Below are positions 1-8,927 of a stretch of DNA of 64,000 bases, one piece after another. Position 1 is the stretch's first letter, and each line of letters opens with the position of its first letter. The stretch is taken from contig NZ_VSZO01000002.1 of NCBI RefSeq assembly GCF_008312935.1, positions 345,406 to 409,405 on the forward strand, in the 5' to 3' direction. This DNA is from Roseiconus lacunae. GTDB taxonomy: Bacteria > Planctomycetota > Planctomycetia > Pirellulales > Pirellulaceae. Under the pieces are notes generated by a model, which was given only the letters and a program-made list of their open reading frames with translations, ran no database searches and was not told the origin of the DNA. Made by a program: the position numbers and the translations under genes.

Positions 1-957
1 TGTGACGCTTGGCTCGGTGATCACATCGTCGGGCAAGACAAACGCGCCGCCGGCTTTACGGCGATCGTACTCCGCACGAATTTCTTCTTCGGTCAGCTTT
101 TCTGCTGCGGCGTCGCGGAACGACTGCAGATCGGCGAGCAGGTATTCGAAGCTAGCCGATTCGCGACGGCGGAAGCCTGGCTCGGGCGATTGATTGTTTG
201 GGAAACGATCTTTACCGGCTTCGTAAAGAGCCACGACGCTGGATTCGGACGGGTTCGCGTTTGTCTTGGGAACAAAATCGTTCACCAAGACACCGTACGC
301 ATTGATGGTCGCTTGCTGGTTCAGCTTAAGAAAGTTCGTCCAGTGATCCAGTGGCGACAGCAACGGCATCCCGCCGATGCTGACCGATGCGTTGGCGGCT
401 TGGAAATAAAGTTGAGCGAGCAATTGCTTGCGGAGCATGTCCAGAAGCTGATACTCACCCATTTGGTTGTTCGTTTCGCTGCGAAGCAGAGCGTAGCGTT
501 GGCGTTCGGTAATCAATCCGTTGGTGAATCGATCCAGCCAACTTCGGATCGAGGTATCGTCTAGCTCCAAGCCTTTTTGCTGGGCGAGGGTCGCAAACTG
601 GAGGGTCCGGATCGACAGCTCGTCGCTGGGTGTCTGCTGGATACCGACCGATTGAATTTGCTGGGTTTGCGGATCGACAGTAAAAATCTCGGGCGTTCCG
701 CCGCGGCTGATCGTCAACTGGGCCAGCTTTCGCAAATACTGGACGGTCGAGTAGTGGTTTCGTGTAAAGGCAGAGACTCGGCTGGCGTTCAGCGACACGC
801 CTTCGAATTCAGCCAACACCGGGTCAGTCATCCCCGGTCCGGAGCTTCGCATGTACTGAGAAACCGCCGGTAGCACGACGAAGGCAAACATGGCCAGCAG
901 GATCAAGCCGGTCATCATGACCTTTTGATTGCGTCGAAACAGCTCCAGGGGATTCAT
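1..957 (-). CDS. PpiD/SurA-like membrane-anchored periplasmic foldase, C-terminus cut by window edge
   Basis: Translating the minus strand from the ATG at 957 gives an open frame of 319 codons that runs off the left edge with no stop, so the gene is partial. The N-terminus reads MNPLELFRRNQKVMMTG followed by one hydrophobic segment (about residues 13-32), then a long hydrophilic region rich in Gln, Ala and Leu helices. This is the layout of PpiD-type peptidyl-prolyl isomerases: an N-terminal anchor, then SurA-like helical domains. The PPIase domain itself, if present, lies outside the window, so the family is inferred from layout and helical composition and not from a catalytic motif. Small plus-strand ORFs in the region are shadows of this frame. 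It is divergent from topA. Confidence 0.7.
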   Translation of the reverse strand, partial: MNPLELFRRNQKVMMTGLILLAMFAFVVLPAVSQYMRSSGPGMTDPVLAEFEGVSLNASRVSAFTRNHYSTVQYLRKLAQLTISRGGTPEIFTVDPQTQQIQSVGIQQTPSDELSIRTLQFATLAQQKGLELDDTSIRSWLDRFTNGLITERQRYALLRSETNNQMGEYQLLDMLRKQLLAQLYFQAANASVSIGGMPLLSPLDHWTNFLKLNQQATINAYGVLVNDFVPKTNANPSESSVVALYEAGKDRFPNNQSPEPGFRRRESASFEYLLADLQSFRDAAAEKLTEEEIRAEYDRRKAGGAFVLPDDVITEPSVT

Positions 958-1369
958 AGCGGGGACTTTTTAGCAGTGAAAGGGAATCGAACCGGTCAAA
1001 TGGAAGCGGAAAGCGTATCGCCGCGAGTTTTCAAGGGTCAAGCGGGAATTGGGCCAAACTCGCCCTTATCGTCACAGATCCACCGCTTTTGTAAACGTTC
1101 CAGCTTCACCAGTCGCGGACAGTTTGTGATACTTGCCGACTTTCCAAACTTTTTCCAAGTCGGGGGTCAGAATTGCCGACGACTCGAAAAATCGCTTGTC
1201 TTTGTGAAAAACTCTCTGGTCGCGGACAGCCGACCGAGAGAATCTTATTCGGACAGAGCGGATTGACGAAGGTAGGTTACCCCCGCTACCACTAAACCGA
1301 CCGGTTCCGTTCTACCGTCCCTGAGCAGCATTCCTGCAACAGAGCCTTCCTGAGCAGAGCATCTTTTTA
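958..1369. other. Intergenic region between divergent genes
   Basis: This 412-bp stretch separates the divergent foldase-like gene and topA and must hold both promoters. A TTGACG hexamer at 1263-1268 is a possible -35 for topA, but no convincing -10 follows at normal spacing. I see no further gene, hairpin or repeat here. Confidence 0.5.
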
Positions 1370-4147
1370 ATGGCCAAGAGCAGCGGCAAGAGTCTGGTGA
1401 TCGTCGAATCACCCGCGAAAGCACGAACGATTTCCAAATTTCTGGGCAGTGGTTACCAGGTCGAGGCCAGCATTGGACATGTTCGCGACTTGCCCGAAGG
1501 AAAAAAAGACGTCCCGGACAAGTACCGCGACAAACCCTGGGCCTACCTGGGGGTCAACGTCGACGAAGACTTTGAGCCGTTGTACATCGTCCCAACGGAC
1601 AAGAAAAAACACGTCAGCATGCTGAAGGCGGCACTCAAGGAAGCCGACAGCCTCTATCTCGCGACCGATGAAGACCGCGAAGGAGAAGCGATTAGCTGGC
1701 ACCTTCACGAGTTGCTCAAACCAAAAGTCCCGGTCCACCGCCTCGTTTTCCATGAAATCACCAAAGAGGCGATCGGGGACGCACTCGAGCACACCCGCCA
1801 GATCGACGAGGGATTGGTCCGAGCCCAAGAAACCCGCCGGATCATCGACCGTCTCTACGGCTACGACATGTCGCAATTGCTGTGGCGAAAAGTCGGAAAA
1901 GGCACCAGCGCCGGGCGTGTCCAAAGTGTTGCCGTCCGGCTGATTGTCGAACGCGAACGGGAGCGGATGGCCTTCGTCCGCGCGACTTACTGGGATATCG
2001 ACGCTGTCTTCAATACCGAAGCCAACGAATCGATGGTCGCCACACTGACCCGCTACCAAGACAAACGCGTCCCGGCAGGAAAAGACTTCGATAGTGAGAC
2101 GGGCAAGCCGACCCGTGACAACCTGTTGCTGCTTACCGAGCAGGAAACGAACGATCTCGCCGAACGGCTTCGCACCACCGCATTCTCGGTCACGAAGGTC
2201 GAGGTCAAACCGTTTTCCGAACGGCCGCGAGCCCCCTTCACCACCAGCACGCTTCAGCAAGAAGCGAACCGCAAACTTGGCTTCGGTGCCAAGCGGACGA
2301 TGAATGCCGCCCAACGCCTGTACGAAAACGGTTACATCACGTACATGCGTACCGACAGCACGATACTCAGCAAGGAAGCGGTCTCGGCGGCTCGATCGCT
2401 TGTCCGCAGCGAGTACGGCGAAAACTACTTGCATCCGGACGTGCGTGTTTACAAAGGCAAGGTCAAAAATGCGCAGGAAGCCCACGAAGCGATCCGCCCG
2501 GCGGGAACCAGTTTCCGAACCCCCGAATCGGTCCGGGGCAAATTAGATAGCGACCAATTCCGACTTTACGATCTGATTTGGAAACGAACGGTCGCCTGCC
2601 AAATGGCGGACGCCAAAAAACAACGGATCAGCGTCGTCATCGAAGGCGGTGAAGCAACGTTCACCGCAACCGGAACCAGCATTCTGTTTGAAGGGTTCCT
2701 GCGTGCCTACGTCGAAGGGAGTGACAATCCGGAAGCGGAATTGGCCGACAAGGAACGGTTGCTTCCCAACGTCAGCGAGAACGATCCGCTTGCACCGAAG
2801 TCGATGGATCCGAAGAGCCACACGACTCAGCCGCCGGCGCGGTTCACCGAAGCTTCTCTTACCCGGACACTGGAAGAAAAAGGCATCGGTCGCCCCAGTA
2901 CGTTTGCGTCAATCATTGGCACCATCACCGACGAACGCCGTAATTACATCTACAAAAAGGGCAACGCCCTCGTCCCGAGCTGGCGTGCGTTCAGCGTCAC
3001 GCGGTTGATGGAAGAGCACTTTGGAACGCTCGTCGATTACCAATTTACCGCCGACATGGAGGACTTCCTGGACTCCATCAGTCGTAACGAAGGCGGCGCA
3101 CTGGAATATCTGCGTCGGTTCTATTTTGGTGACGAAGCAGCGGCGGCCGACGCCGATCAGAACATCGCTAACGCCACCGGCAAGGTCAACCACAATGTCG
3201 CCTTGAAACCGCGACTGGAAAAAAAGCTCGAAGAAATCGATCCGCGAAAGACCGCCCGCTTCTTGGTCGGAGTGCCCGAAGAAGGCGAATTTCGCGAAGA
3301 GGTATTCGTCCGCGTTGGCAAATACGGCCCATTCTTGGAGCAAGGCGAACGCAAGGCACCGATCCCGGACGGCATGCCGCCTGACGAACTGGACCTTACC
3401 AAAGCCCTCGAATTGCTCGAAGCCGGCCAGATCGAAGAAGAGCCTTTGGGGACACACCCCGAAACAGGAAAGCCGATTTACGTCAAAATCGGACGCTTTG
3501 GCCCCTACATCCAATTGGGTGAGCCTGACGACCCGGAAAAGAAAAACCAGTCGTTGCTGCGTGGCATGTCGGCCGAAGACCTAAGCCTGGAAATGGCCTG
3601 TAAGCTGCTCGAGCTGCCGCGAACGCTGGGCAATTTCCCCGACAACGACCAACCGATCCAGGCATTCGACGGACGCTATGGGCCGTACGTCAAATGCGAA
3701 AAAGAAACGCGTTCGTTGCCCGAAGGCGTCTCGCCACTGGAAGTTACACTCGACGAAGCGATCAAGCTGCTGCGGGAACCCAAACGCCGCGGACGCTCCG
3801 CCCCGAAGGAACCGATCAAAATCTTTGAAAATAAATCGCCGGTCACCGAAGGCGAGGTCAAAGTGCTCGACGGACGCTATGGCCCCTACGTGACCGACGG
3901 CGAAACGAACGCGTCGCTGCCCAAGGGGACAGACCCCAAGGAGATGACGTTCGAAACCGCCCTCGACCTACTCGCCGAGCGGGCCGCCAAGGGAGGCGGA
4001 AAGAAGAAAAAGAAAAAGAAGGCGACCAAGAAAAAAGCGACGAAAAAGAAAGCCGCTAAAAAGAAAACAACCAAGAAAAAGGCCACCAAAAAGAAGGCGG
4101 CTAAGAAAAAGGCGTCGAAGAAAAAAGGGGCCAAGAAGAAGGCCTGA
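1370..4147 (+). CDS. topA: DNA topoisomerase I with lysine-rich C-terminal tail
   Basis: Type IA topoisomerase that relaxes negatively supercoiled DNA by transient single-strand cleavage. The TOPRIM domain is N-terminal (about residues 8-130) with the acidic motif DEDREGE at 100-106. The catalytic tyrosine is Y325 in ITYMRTDST. The C-terminal part has four glycine-rich repeats of the type GRYGPYV (near residues 650, 707, 767 and 835), matching the zinc-free topoisomerase C-terminal repeat; the Cys4 zinc fingers of E. coli TopA are absent. Residues about 877-925 are nearly pure Lys/Ala/Thr in AKKK-type repeats, resembling histone H1-like tails, and probably increase DNA affinity. The ATG at 1370 fits the conserved MAKSSGKSLVIVESPAKA start. 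The roughly 350-aa minus-strand ORF inside it is a shadow. Confidence 0.97.
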   Translation: MAKSSGKSLVIVESPAKARTISKFLGSGYQVEASIGHVRDLPEGKKDVPDKYRDKPWAYLGVNVDEDFEPLYIVPTDKKKHVSMLKAALKEADSLYLATDEDREGEAISWHLHELLKPKVPVHRLVFHEITKEAIGDALEHTRQIDEGLVRAQETRRIIDRLYGYDMSQLLWRKVGKGTSAGRVQSVAVRLIVERERERMAFVRATYWDIDAVFNTEANESMVATLTRYQDKRVPAGKDFDSETGKPTRDNLLLLTEQETNDLAERLRTTAFSVTKVEVKPFSERPRAPFTTSTLQQEANRKLGFGAKRTMNAAQRLYENGYITYMRTDSTILSKEAVSAARSLVRSEYGENYLHPDVRVYKGKVKNAQEAHEAIRPAGTSFRTPESVRGKLDSDQFRLYDLIWKRTVACQMADAKKQRISVVIEGGEATFTATGTSILFEGFLRAYVEGSDNPEAELADKERLLPNVSENDPLAPKSMDPKSHTTQPPARFTEASLTRTLEEKGIGRPSTFASIIGTITDERRNYIYKKGNALVPSWRAFSVTRLMEEHFGTLVDYQFTADMEDFLDSISRNEGGALEYLRRFYFGDEAAAADADQNIANATGKVNHNVALKPRLEKKLEEIDPRKTARFLVGVPEEGEFREEVFVRVGKYGPFLEQGERKAPIPDGMPPDELDLTKALELLEAGQIEEEPLGTHPETGKPIYVKIGRFGPYIQLGEPDDPEKKNQSLLRGMSAEDLSLEMACKLLELPRTLGNFPDNDQPIQAFDGRYGPYVKCEKETRSLPEGVSPLEVTLDEAIKLLREPKRRGRSAPKEPIKIFENKSPVTEGEVKVLDGRYGPYVTDGETNASLPKGTDPKEMTFETALDLLAERAAKGGGKKKKKKKATKKKATKKKAAKKKTTKKKATKKKAAKKKASKKKGAKKKA

Positions 4148-4242
4148 TCCACGGATACCGAGTTCCGCCGCGAGCAAAAACCGACTAAACTTCGCGGCCC
4201 AAATACAAACAACCCCGTAAATACCCGCTTTTGGAGCATCCT

Positions 4243-4425
4243 ATGCCAAGTGGCATCGAACGCCGTCGCGAGATCCGTCGTCTACGAACCCGCCGCAAAA
4301 AAGTGGCAAAACTGCTCGCTCGTGCCAAATCCGGCTCGATGGAAAAGGGCGAAGTCGCTCGCAAACTGCGCGCGCTGACCCCCGGCGCGGACGTCATCAT
4401 CGAACGCGAAGGCCTCAACGCCTAA
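4243..4425 (+). CDS. Small basic DUF6800-like protein
   Basis: A 60-residue protein starting MPSGIERRREIRR, very rich in Arg/Lys in its first half, and resembling the small planctomycete DUF6800 family as I remember it. Function unknown. The ATG at 4243 is preferred over the upstream in-frame TTG at 4231 because a GGAG box at 4233-4236 lies six bases before it. The gene sits 95 bp after topA in the same orientation and may be co-transcribed. Its basic, helical character suggests nucleic-acid or ribosome binding, but that is inference only. Confidence 0.75.
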   Translation: MPSGIERRREIRRLRTRRKKVAKLLARAKSGSMEKGEVARKLRALTPGADVIIEREGLNA

Positions 4426-4570
4426 CGTAGTGTCGGTGCAGCGGATTCGGGACAACGTCAGCCGGGCATACGCTTCGGTCCTGCGATCGGTGTCCTTACC
4501 GCAGTGATGGATGCCGCGAGGCGGTTTCAGTCGCGTTCGAGGAAATCGTGCTCAAGGAACGGTGCATTCG

Positions 4571-4668
4571 TGCTTCGTCAACCTTTGATTTTAGGATTCG
4601 CCGCATGGTGCTCGCGACGGTTTCGGTGCAGTAACCGCGACTAACGCCCGGCGGCTGATGAGCCGAAC
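4571..4668 (+). repeat. Dispersed intergenic repeat, copy A
   Basis: 98 bp closely matching segments at 53909-54006 and 58790-58885. Shared blocks include TTTCGGTGCA (4620s), CTAACGCCCG and GGCTGATGAGCCGAAC. The 3' part forms a perfect hairpin CGGCT-GATG-AGCCG, and the middle forms a GGTT/AACC-centred stem around the TCGGTGCA loop. It lies about 145 bp after the DUF6800-like stop codon, in the same orientation as the other two copies. Confidence 0.85.
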
Positions 4669-4680
4669 GCGATTGCGCCG

Positions 4681-4701
4681 CGTCTTGGTGTCGCCAAGAC
4701 G
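4681..4701. other. Perfect 8-bp inverted repeat
   Basis: CGTCTTGG, five-base loop TGTCG, CCAAGACG. It directly follows repeat copy A. No T-run follows, so it is not a canonical intrinsic terminator. It could be an RNA hairpin in the leader of the ABC operon or a protein-binding palindrome. Confidence 0.6.
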
Positions 4702-5035
4702 TATTGGCCGTGCGGCTCGCGCCGTCGCGCTCACCAAAGAACGCTCGCGTGTGGGTCAGGCAATCACTCTGCCCGCGGGAGAATTCGGGCTCCGGCCCAT
4801 CCTGGCGGCAAGCCGGAAATCGAAAGTCGTGGCATCACCGCCGATGTCACGCCCCCGCCTTCCTTCAAAGGCATCGCACAAGCGAAACGACGCGTCCTTC
4901 GCATTCGCCGCCGAACCGCCCCCCCCTCCTACCTCTTCGGCCAGAAAATTCTTCTATCTTTGGCTGAACCCTCTTCGGGCATCCGGCGTAGGTGTCGGCT
5001 AACGTCTGAATCTCATTCCACAACACAGGACGATC

Positions 5036-5800
5036 ATGTTAGAGAACGATCAGCGGCGTCCGATGATCGAAGCCGACGGACTGAGCAAGTTCTACGGCCC
5101 ATTCGCCGCCTCGCGTGAAGTGACGTTTTCAGTCATGCAGGGTGAACTCGTCGCATTTTTGGGGCCCAACGGTGCCGGCAAGAGTACGACGATGAAGATG
5201 CTCACCGGCTATATCGCCCCCAGCGAGGGCGAAGCACGGATTGCTGGCCACAACATGATGCACGAGCGCATCGAAGGTAGCCGGCACCTGGGTTACCTCC
5301 CCGAAAGCGGGCCGCTGTACATGGAGATGACTCCGTCGGGAATGCTCGACTTCTTTGCCGAAGCCCGCGGGTTGGTTGGTGCGAAGAAACGCGATCGGAT
5401 AGAAGCGGTCGTCGACATCTGCGACCTTTCCTCGGTGATGTACAAACCGATCAGCAAGCTTTCCAAGGGTTTCAAGCAACGGGTCGGGATGAGTCAAGCG
5501 TTGCTTCACGATCCGGACGTGTTGATTCTTGACGAACCGACCGCCGGTCTAGACCCGAACCAAATCCGCGGCGTTCGTAAAACGATGCGAAAATTGGCCG
5601 AAACGAAAACGATCCTGCTCTCGACTCACATTTTGCAAGAAGTCGAAGCGATGGCCAACCGAGTCGTCATGATCAACGAAGGCCGCATGGTGTACAGCGG
5701 AGACGTCGAGGGCTTACGGGTTCGCGGCGACAACGACCTGGACGAAGCGTTCTATCGGTTGACCCATAGCGACGCCCACGCCTCCGCAGAATCCGCATAA
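5036..5800 (+). CDS. ABC transporter ATP-binding protein (GldA-like)
   Basis: 254-residue ATPase subunit of an ABC-2-type exporter. Walker A is GPNGAGKST (about residues 43-51), the signature region is LSKGFKQRVG, and Walker B is VLILDEPTAGLDP, followed by the switch histidine in LSTHIL. The ATG at 5036 has an AGGA box at 5027-5030. It is the first gene of a three-gene operon with the fused permease at 5912 and the DUF4340 protein at 8928. That order matches the GldA/GldF/GldG-type set also found in many non-gliding bacteria, where the role is unknown. The transported substrate cannot be inferred. Confidence 0.93.
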   Translation: MLENDQRRPMIEADGLSKFYGPFAASREVTFSVMQGELVAFLGPNGAGKSTTMKMLTGYIAPSEGEARIAGHNMMHERIEGSRHLGYLPESGPLYMEMTPSGMLDFFAEARGLVGAKKRDRIEAVVDICDLSSVMYKPISKLSKGFKQRVGMSQALLHDPDVLILDEPTAGLDPNQIRGVRKTMRKLAETKTILLSTHILQEVEAMANRVVMINEGRMVYSGDVEGLRVRGDNDLDEAFYRLTHSDAHASAESA

Positions 5801-5911
5801 AAAATCCATCGCCCCGGCGATGCCCTTCCGACCATTTGGCGGGCCGACATTTACGCCGGTGATCCCTACCCGCATCCTCCGAATTCCCCCACTACTTCTG
5901 CTCGATTCGAT

Positions 5912-8824
5912 ATGAACGACAGCCTTTATGCGTTACTGAATCTGGTCATTATGGACGCCATTTTTATGTGCGTCGTGTTGGCCATCTTTGGATTGATCGC
6001 AGGAACCAAACGCGCCGCCTTTGCGGTGATGAAGCGGAACTTTGTCGGCTACTTTAGCAACCCGACCGGTTACGTTTTCCTGTGCATCTTTGTTTTTCTG
6101 ACGTCGGTCGCCGCGTTTTGGCCTTATGAGTTCTTCAACCAAAACCTGGCCACGCTCGACCAACTTAACTATTGGTACCCGTTGATCATGCTGGTGTTCA
6201 TCCCGGCGATCACGATGAGCATCTGGGCCGAGGAGAAACGGGCGGGAACGGACGAATTGTTGCTGACGCTACCGGCAGATGACTTTGACATCGTGATCGG
6301 AAAGTACATGGCAGCCGCCGCGATTTTTACCGCGTCGTTGCTGTTCAGCCAGTTGAGCACCTTCGTCACCTTGACGGTGCTTACCGAAGGCAGCTTGGAC
6401 ACCGGTCTGATCTTTTCTACCTACATAGGATATTGGTTCGTCGGAATCACGATGATCGCGATCGGGATGGTGGCGTCGTTCTTGACAGGTAACCTGACCG
6501 TTGGGTTTGTCTTAGGAGCATTGTTCAATGCACCGCTCGCGTTCGCGTCGCTTGCCGATTCGGTCGTCCCCAATCGTGAAGTGTTTGGCGTGAACCTGAC
6601 CGAAGCGGTCCAAGCGAGCGGTATCGCTCGTCCGTTTGATGACTTTGGTCGCGGCGTGATCAGTGTTTCGTCGATCACCTACTTTGTCCTGGTCACCGTC
6701 GTTGCGCTTTACGCTTGCATGGTGCTGATCGGCCGCCGTCACTGGACCGGTGGTAAAGACGGCAACACGATGGCGTATCACTACGTCGCTCGAATCCTGG
6801 CGTTGATCTTGATCACGACCAGTGCCGTCGCCCTGTTCCGTCACCGCGATCCAAAACGCTTTGACATGACCGAAGGCAAAGTCAGTTCGCTGGCACCGGC
6901 GACGAGCAAATTGATCCGCAACCTGGAATCGGATCGCCCGATCAAAATCGACGCGTTCATCAGCAAAGACATCCCCGAGATGTACGCCCGAACGCGATAC
7001 GAACTGATCAACTTGCTGAAAGAATTCCGTAGCGAAGCGGCTGCGAACGGCCGTACCATCGAAGTCAATCTTCAAGACGACATCGACCTTTTTAGCGAAG
7101 AAGCCGCTCTCGCCTCGGAACGATTCGGCATCGAACCGGTGACACGAATGGTTCGCGAGCAGGGTTCATTTCAACAGAAACGCTTGATCATGGGGGCCGC
7201 ATTCCGGGCCGGCCTTGAAAAGGTCGTCGTACCGATTTTCGAATACGGGATTCCAGTCGAATACGAACTCGTCCGCTCGATCAACACCGTCGCACGTGGC
7301 GAACGAAAACGTCTCGGTGTTGTCCGTACCGATGCCCAATTGATGGGCGGTGTTTCGATGGCTGGCATGCAAATGCGGCGCATCGAAAAACACCCCTTGA
7401 TCGACGAATTGAGCAAGCAATACGACGTCGAAGAGATCAATTTGGACGCTCCGGTCGACCCGGAAGTCTACGACGCACTCCTGGTCGTCCAACCTTCCTC
7501 ACTCGCGCCGCCTCAGTTCGAACGACTCCTCGAAGCACTTCAATCGGGGATCCCGACGGCCATCTTCGAAGACCCGTTTCCGTTTGCTCGACCAGAAATC
7601 ACCGCGACTGGTTCGCCGAAGCAATCCGGTGGTGGAATGTTCGGCGGCGGCGGACAACAACCCAAAGGCGACATCCGCGAACTTTGGAACGTCCTGCAAC
7701 TGCAAAGCAAAGGTCAAGCCGGCGTCCCCTATTACAACTGCGACATCGTTTGGCAGGACTACAATCCGTACCCGAACTTGGAAATGAACGTCGACCCATT
7801 TTGGGCATTCATTGATGAAAACGCACCGGGTGTCGAAGCCGGACAGGCGTTGAGTTCCCAAAGCCCGATCACCGACGGGTTGCGACAAGTACTCGCGCTC
7901 TACGGCGGAACAATCGCACCGGCCGAGGACGCGACGCTGAAGCACACGCCACTGCTCAGCACCGGCGCGGTTAGCGGAACGCTCAACGTCGCCAAGCTCA
8001 ATCAGCTCATGCAAACCGGTATGGCCGGCCTCGCCAACGCCATCGAGGGTAGTGATCCCAATCAGGTGATGGCGATGACAATCGAAGGTGAAGCGGCAAC
8101 GACCGAGTCATCGGAGGAAGACGCGGCGGAGGGGACCGATCCCGAGACAACCAAGTCCAATGCGCGATCGATCAAAGCGGCTTACGTCGCCGATACCGAT
8201 CTGATGCTTGAGGTGTTCCTGCAAATTCGTGCCGACCCCAATCAAGCGGCGGAGCTTCGTTTCCAATTTCAGAACGTCACATTCTTGCTGAACATCATTG
8301 ACTGGTTGACTGGCGAAACCGACTTTATCGAGGTTCGCAAACACGAACCACACTTCGCCAGCCTGCGGATGATCGACACGGAAAAGGAGGTCGCCAGCAG
8401 AGAAGTTCGCAAGAAACGCAAGGAGTTTCAGGAACAAAGCAAGGCCGCGGTTCGTGAAGCAGAAGAAGCGATGGACCGTGAGTTGCAAGACTTGCAAGAA
8501 GAGATCCAGGAACTAAGAAAGAAGAGCGAAAGCGGCAACATCCCGCAGTCGGTGATGAGCGCCAAATCGATCGAGTTCCAAACGATCCAAAGTCAACTTC
8601 AACGAGCCCTGGACGTCAAACGAGCCAAGGCGGAACGCGAAGGCGAACAAAACATCGCTCGGATTCAGCGAGAATCGGATCAGAAGATCACCGCGATTCA
8701 AAACCAAGTGAAAGCGTACGCGGTTGCCTTACCCTGCATTCCGCCATTAGTCGTCGGCGTTTGCGTGTTCGCCTCGCGACGTCTGCGAGAACGGGAACAC
8801 ATCAGTAAAGCTCGACTGAAATAG
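5912..8824 (+). CDS. Fused ABC-2 permease and GldG-like substrate-binding-type protein
   Basis: 970 residues. The N-terminal third (about 1-300) is a multi-spanning ABC-2 permease of GldF type, containing PAITMSIWAEEKRAGTDELL, a typical sequence after the second membrane helix. After a further helix near residue 300 comes a large extracytoplasmic GldG-like (ABC_transp_aux) domain (about 330-800), then a charged coiled coil (about 820-930) and a C-terminal membrane helix near 940-960. In gliding Bacteroidetes GldF and GldG are separate; here they form one polypeptide. It sits 111 bp after the ATPase gene and 103 bp before the DUF4340 gene, so the three probably form one complex in the inner membrane. 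Confidence 0.9.
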   Translation: MNDSLYALLNLVIMDAIFMCVVLAIFGLIAGTKRAAFAVMKRNFVGYFSNPTGYVFLCIFVFLTSVAAFWPYEFFNQNLATLDQLNYWYPLIMLVFIPAITMSIWAEEKRAGTDELLLTLPADDFDIVIGKYMAAAAIFTASLLFSQLSTFVTLTVLTEGSLDTGLIFSTYIGYWFVGITMIAIGMVASFLTGNLTVGFVLGALFNAPLAFASLADSVVPNREVFGVNLTEAVQASGIARPFDDFGRGVISVSSITYFVLVTVVALYACMVLIGRRHWTGGKDGNTMAYHYVARILALILITTSAVALFRHRDPKRFDMTEGKVSSLAPATSKLIRNLESDRPIKIDAFISKDIPEMYARTRYELINLLKEFRSEAAANGRTIEVNLQDDIDLFSEEAALASERFGIEPVTRMVREQGSFQQKRLIMGAAFRAGLEKVVVPIFEYGIPVEYELVRSINTVARGERKRLGVVRTDAQLMGGVSMAGMQMRRIEKHPLIDELSKQYDVEEINLDAPVDPEVYDALLVVQPSSLAPPQFERLLEALQSGIPTAIFEDPFPFARPEITATGSPKQSGGGMFGGGGQQPKGDIRELWNVLQLQSKGQAGVPYYNCDIVWQDYNPYPNLEMNVDPFWAFIDENAPGVEAGQALSSQSPITDGLRQVLALYGGTIAPAEDATLKHTPLLSTGAVSGTLNVAKLNQLMQTGMAGLANAIEGSDPNQVMAMTIEGEAATTESSEEDAAEGTDPETTKSNARSIKAAYVADTDLMLEVFLQIRADPNQAAELRFQFQNVTFLLNIIDWLTGETDFIEVRKHEPHFASLRMIDTEKEVASREVRKKRKEFQEQSKAAVREAEEAMDRELQDLQEEIQELRKKSESGNIPQSVMSAKSIEFQTIQSQLQRALDVKRAKAEREGEQNIARIQRESDQKITAIQNQVKAYAVALPCIPPLVVGVCVFASRRLREREHISKARLK

Positions 8825-8927
8825 TCCGTTCGAAACTCACTACCAAACTAAAACCCGCCGGTTCAAACTTCGCCGGCGAGTCAATCCAACACCTCCAAGC
8901 AAAACGTTTTAATCAAGAGATTTGACG

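Larger units (their letters stand above)
4426..5035. other. Long intergenic region with repeat copy A and a hairpin
   Basis: These 610 bp upstream of the ABC transporter operon contain no supportable gene; a plus-strand ORF at 4658-5002 has Pro/Arg/Ser-rich composition and no start signal. It holds one copy of a dispersed repeat (4571-4668) and a perfect inverted repeat (4681-4701). The promoter of the ABC operon presumably lies in the last 300 bp. Confidence 0.6.

Noticed and set aside
1409..2485. 358-aa minus-strand ORF inside topA
   Set aside because: It is antisense to the catalytic core of TopA and has no start signal or family motif; such shadows are common in this base composition.
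3998..4147. Lysine-codon run at the end of topA as a frameshift or sequencing artefact
   Set aside because: The frame stays open through regular AKKK units to a normal stop, and similar tails are known on bacterial DNA-binding proteins.
4658..5002. 114-aa plus-strand ORF before the ABC ATPase gene
   Set aside because: Overlaps repeat copy A, has Arg/Pro/Ser-rich composition and no ribosome-binding site.
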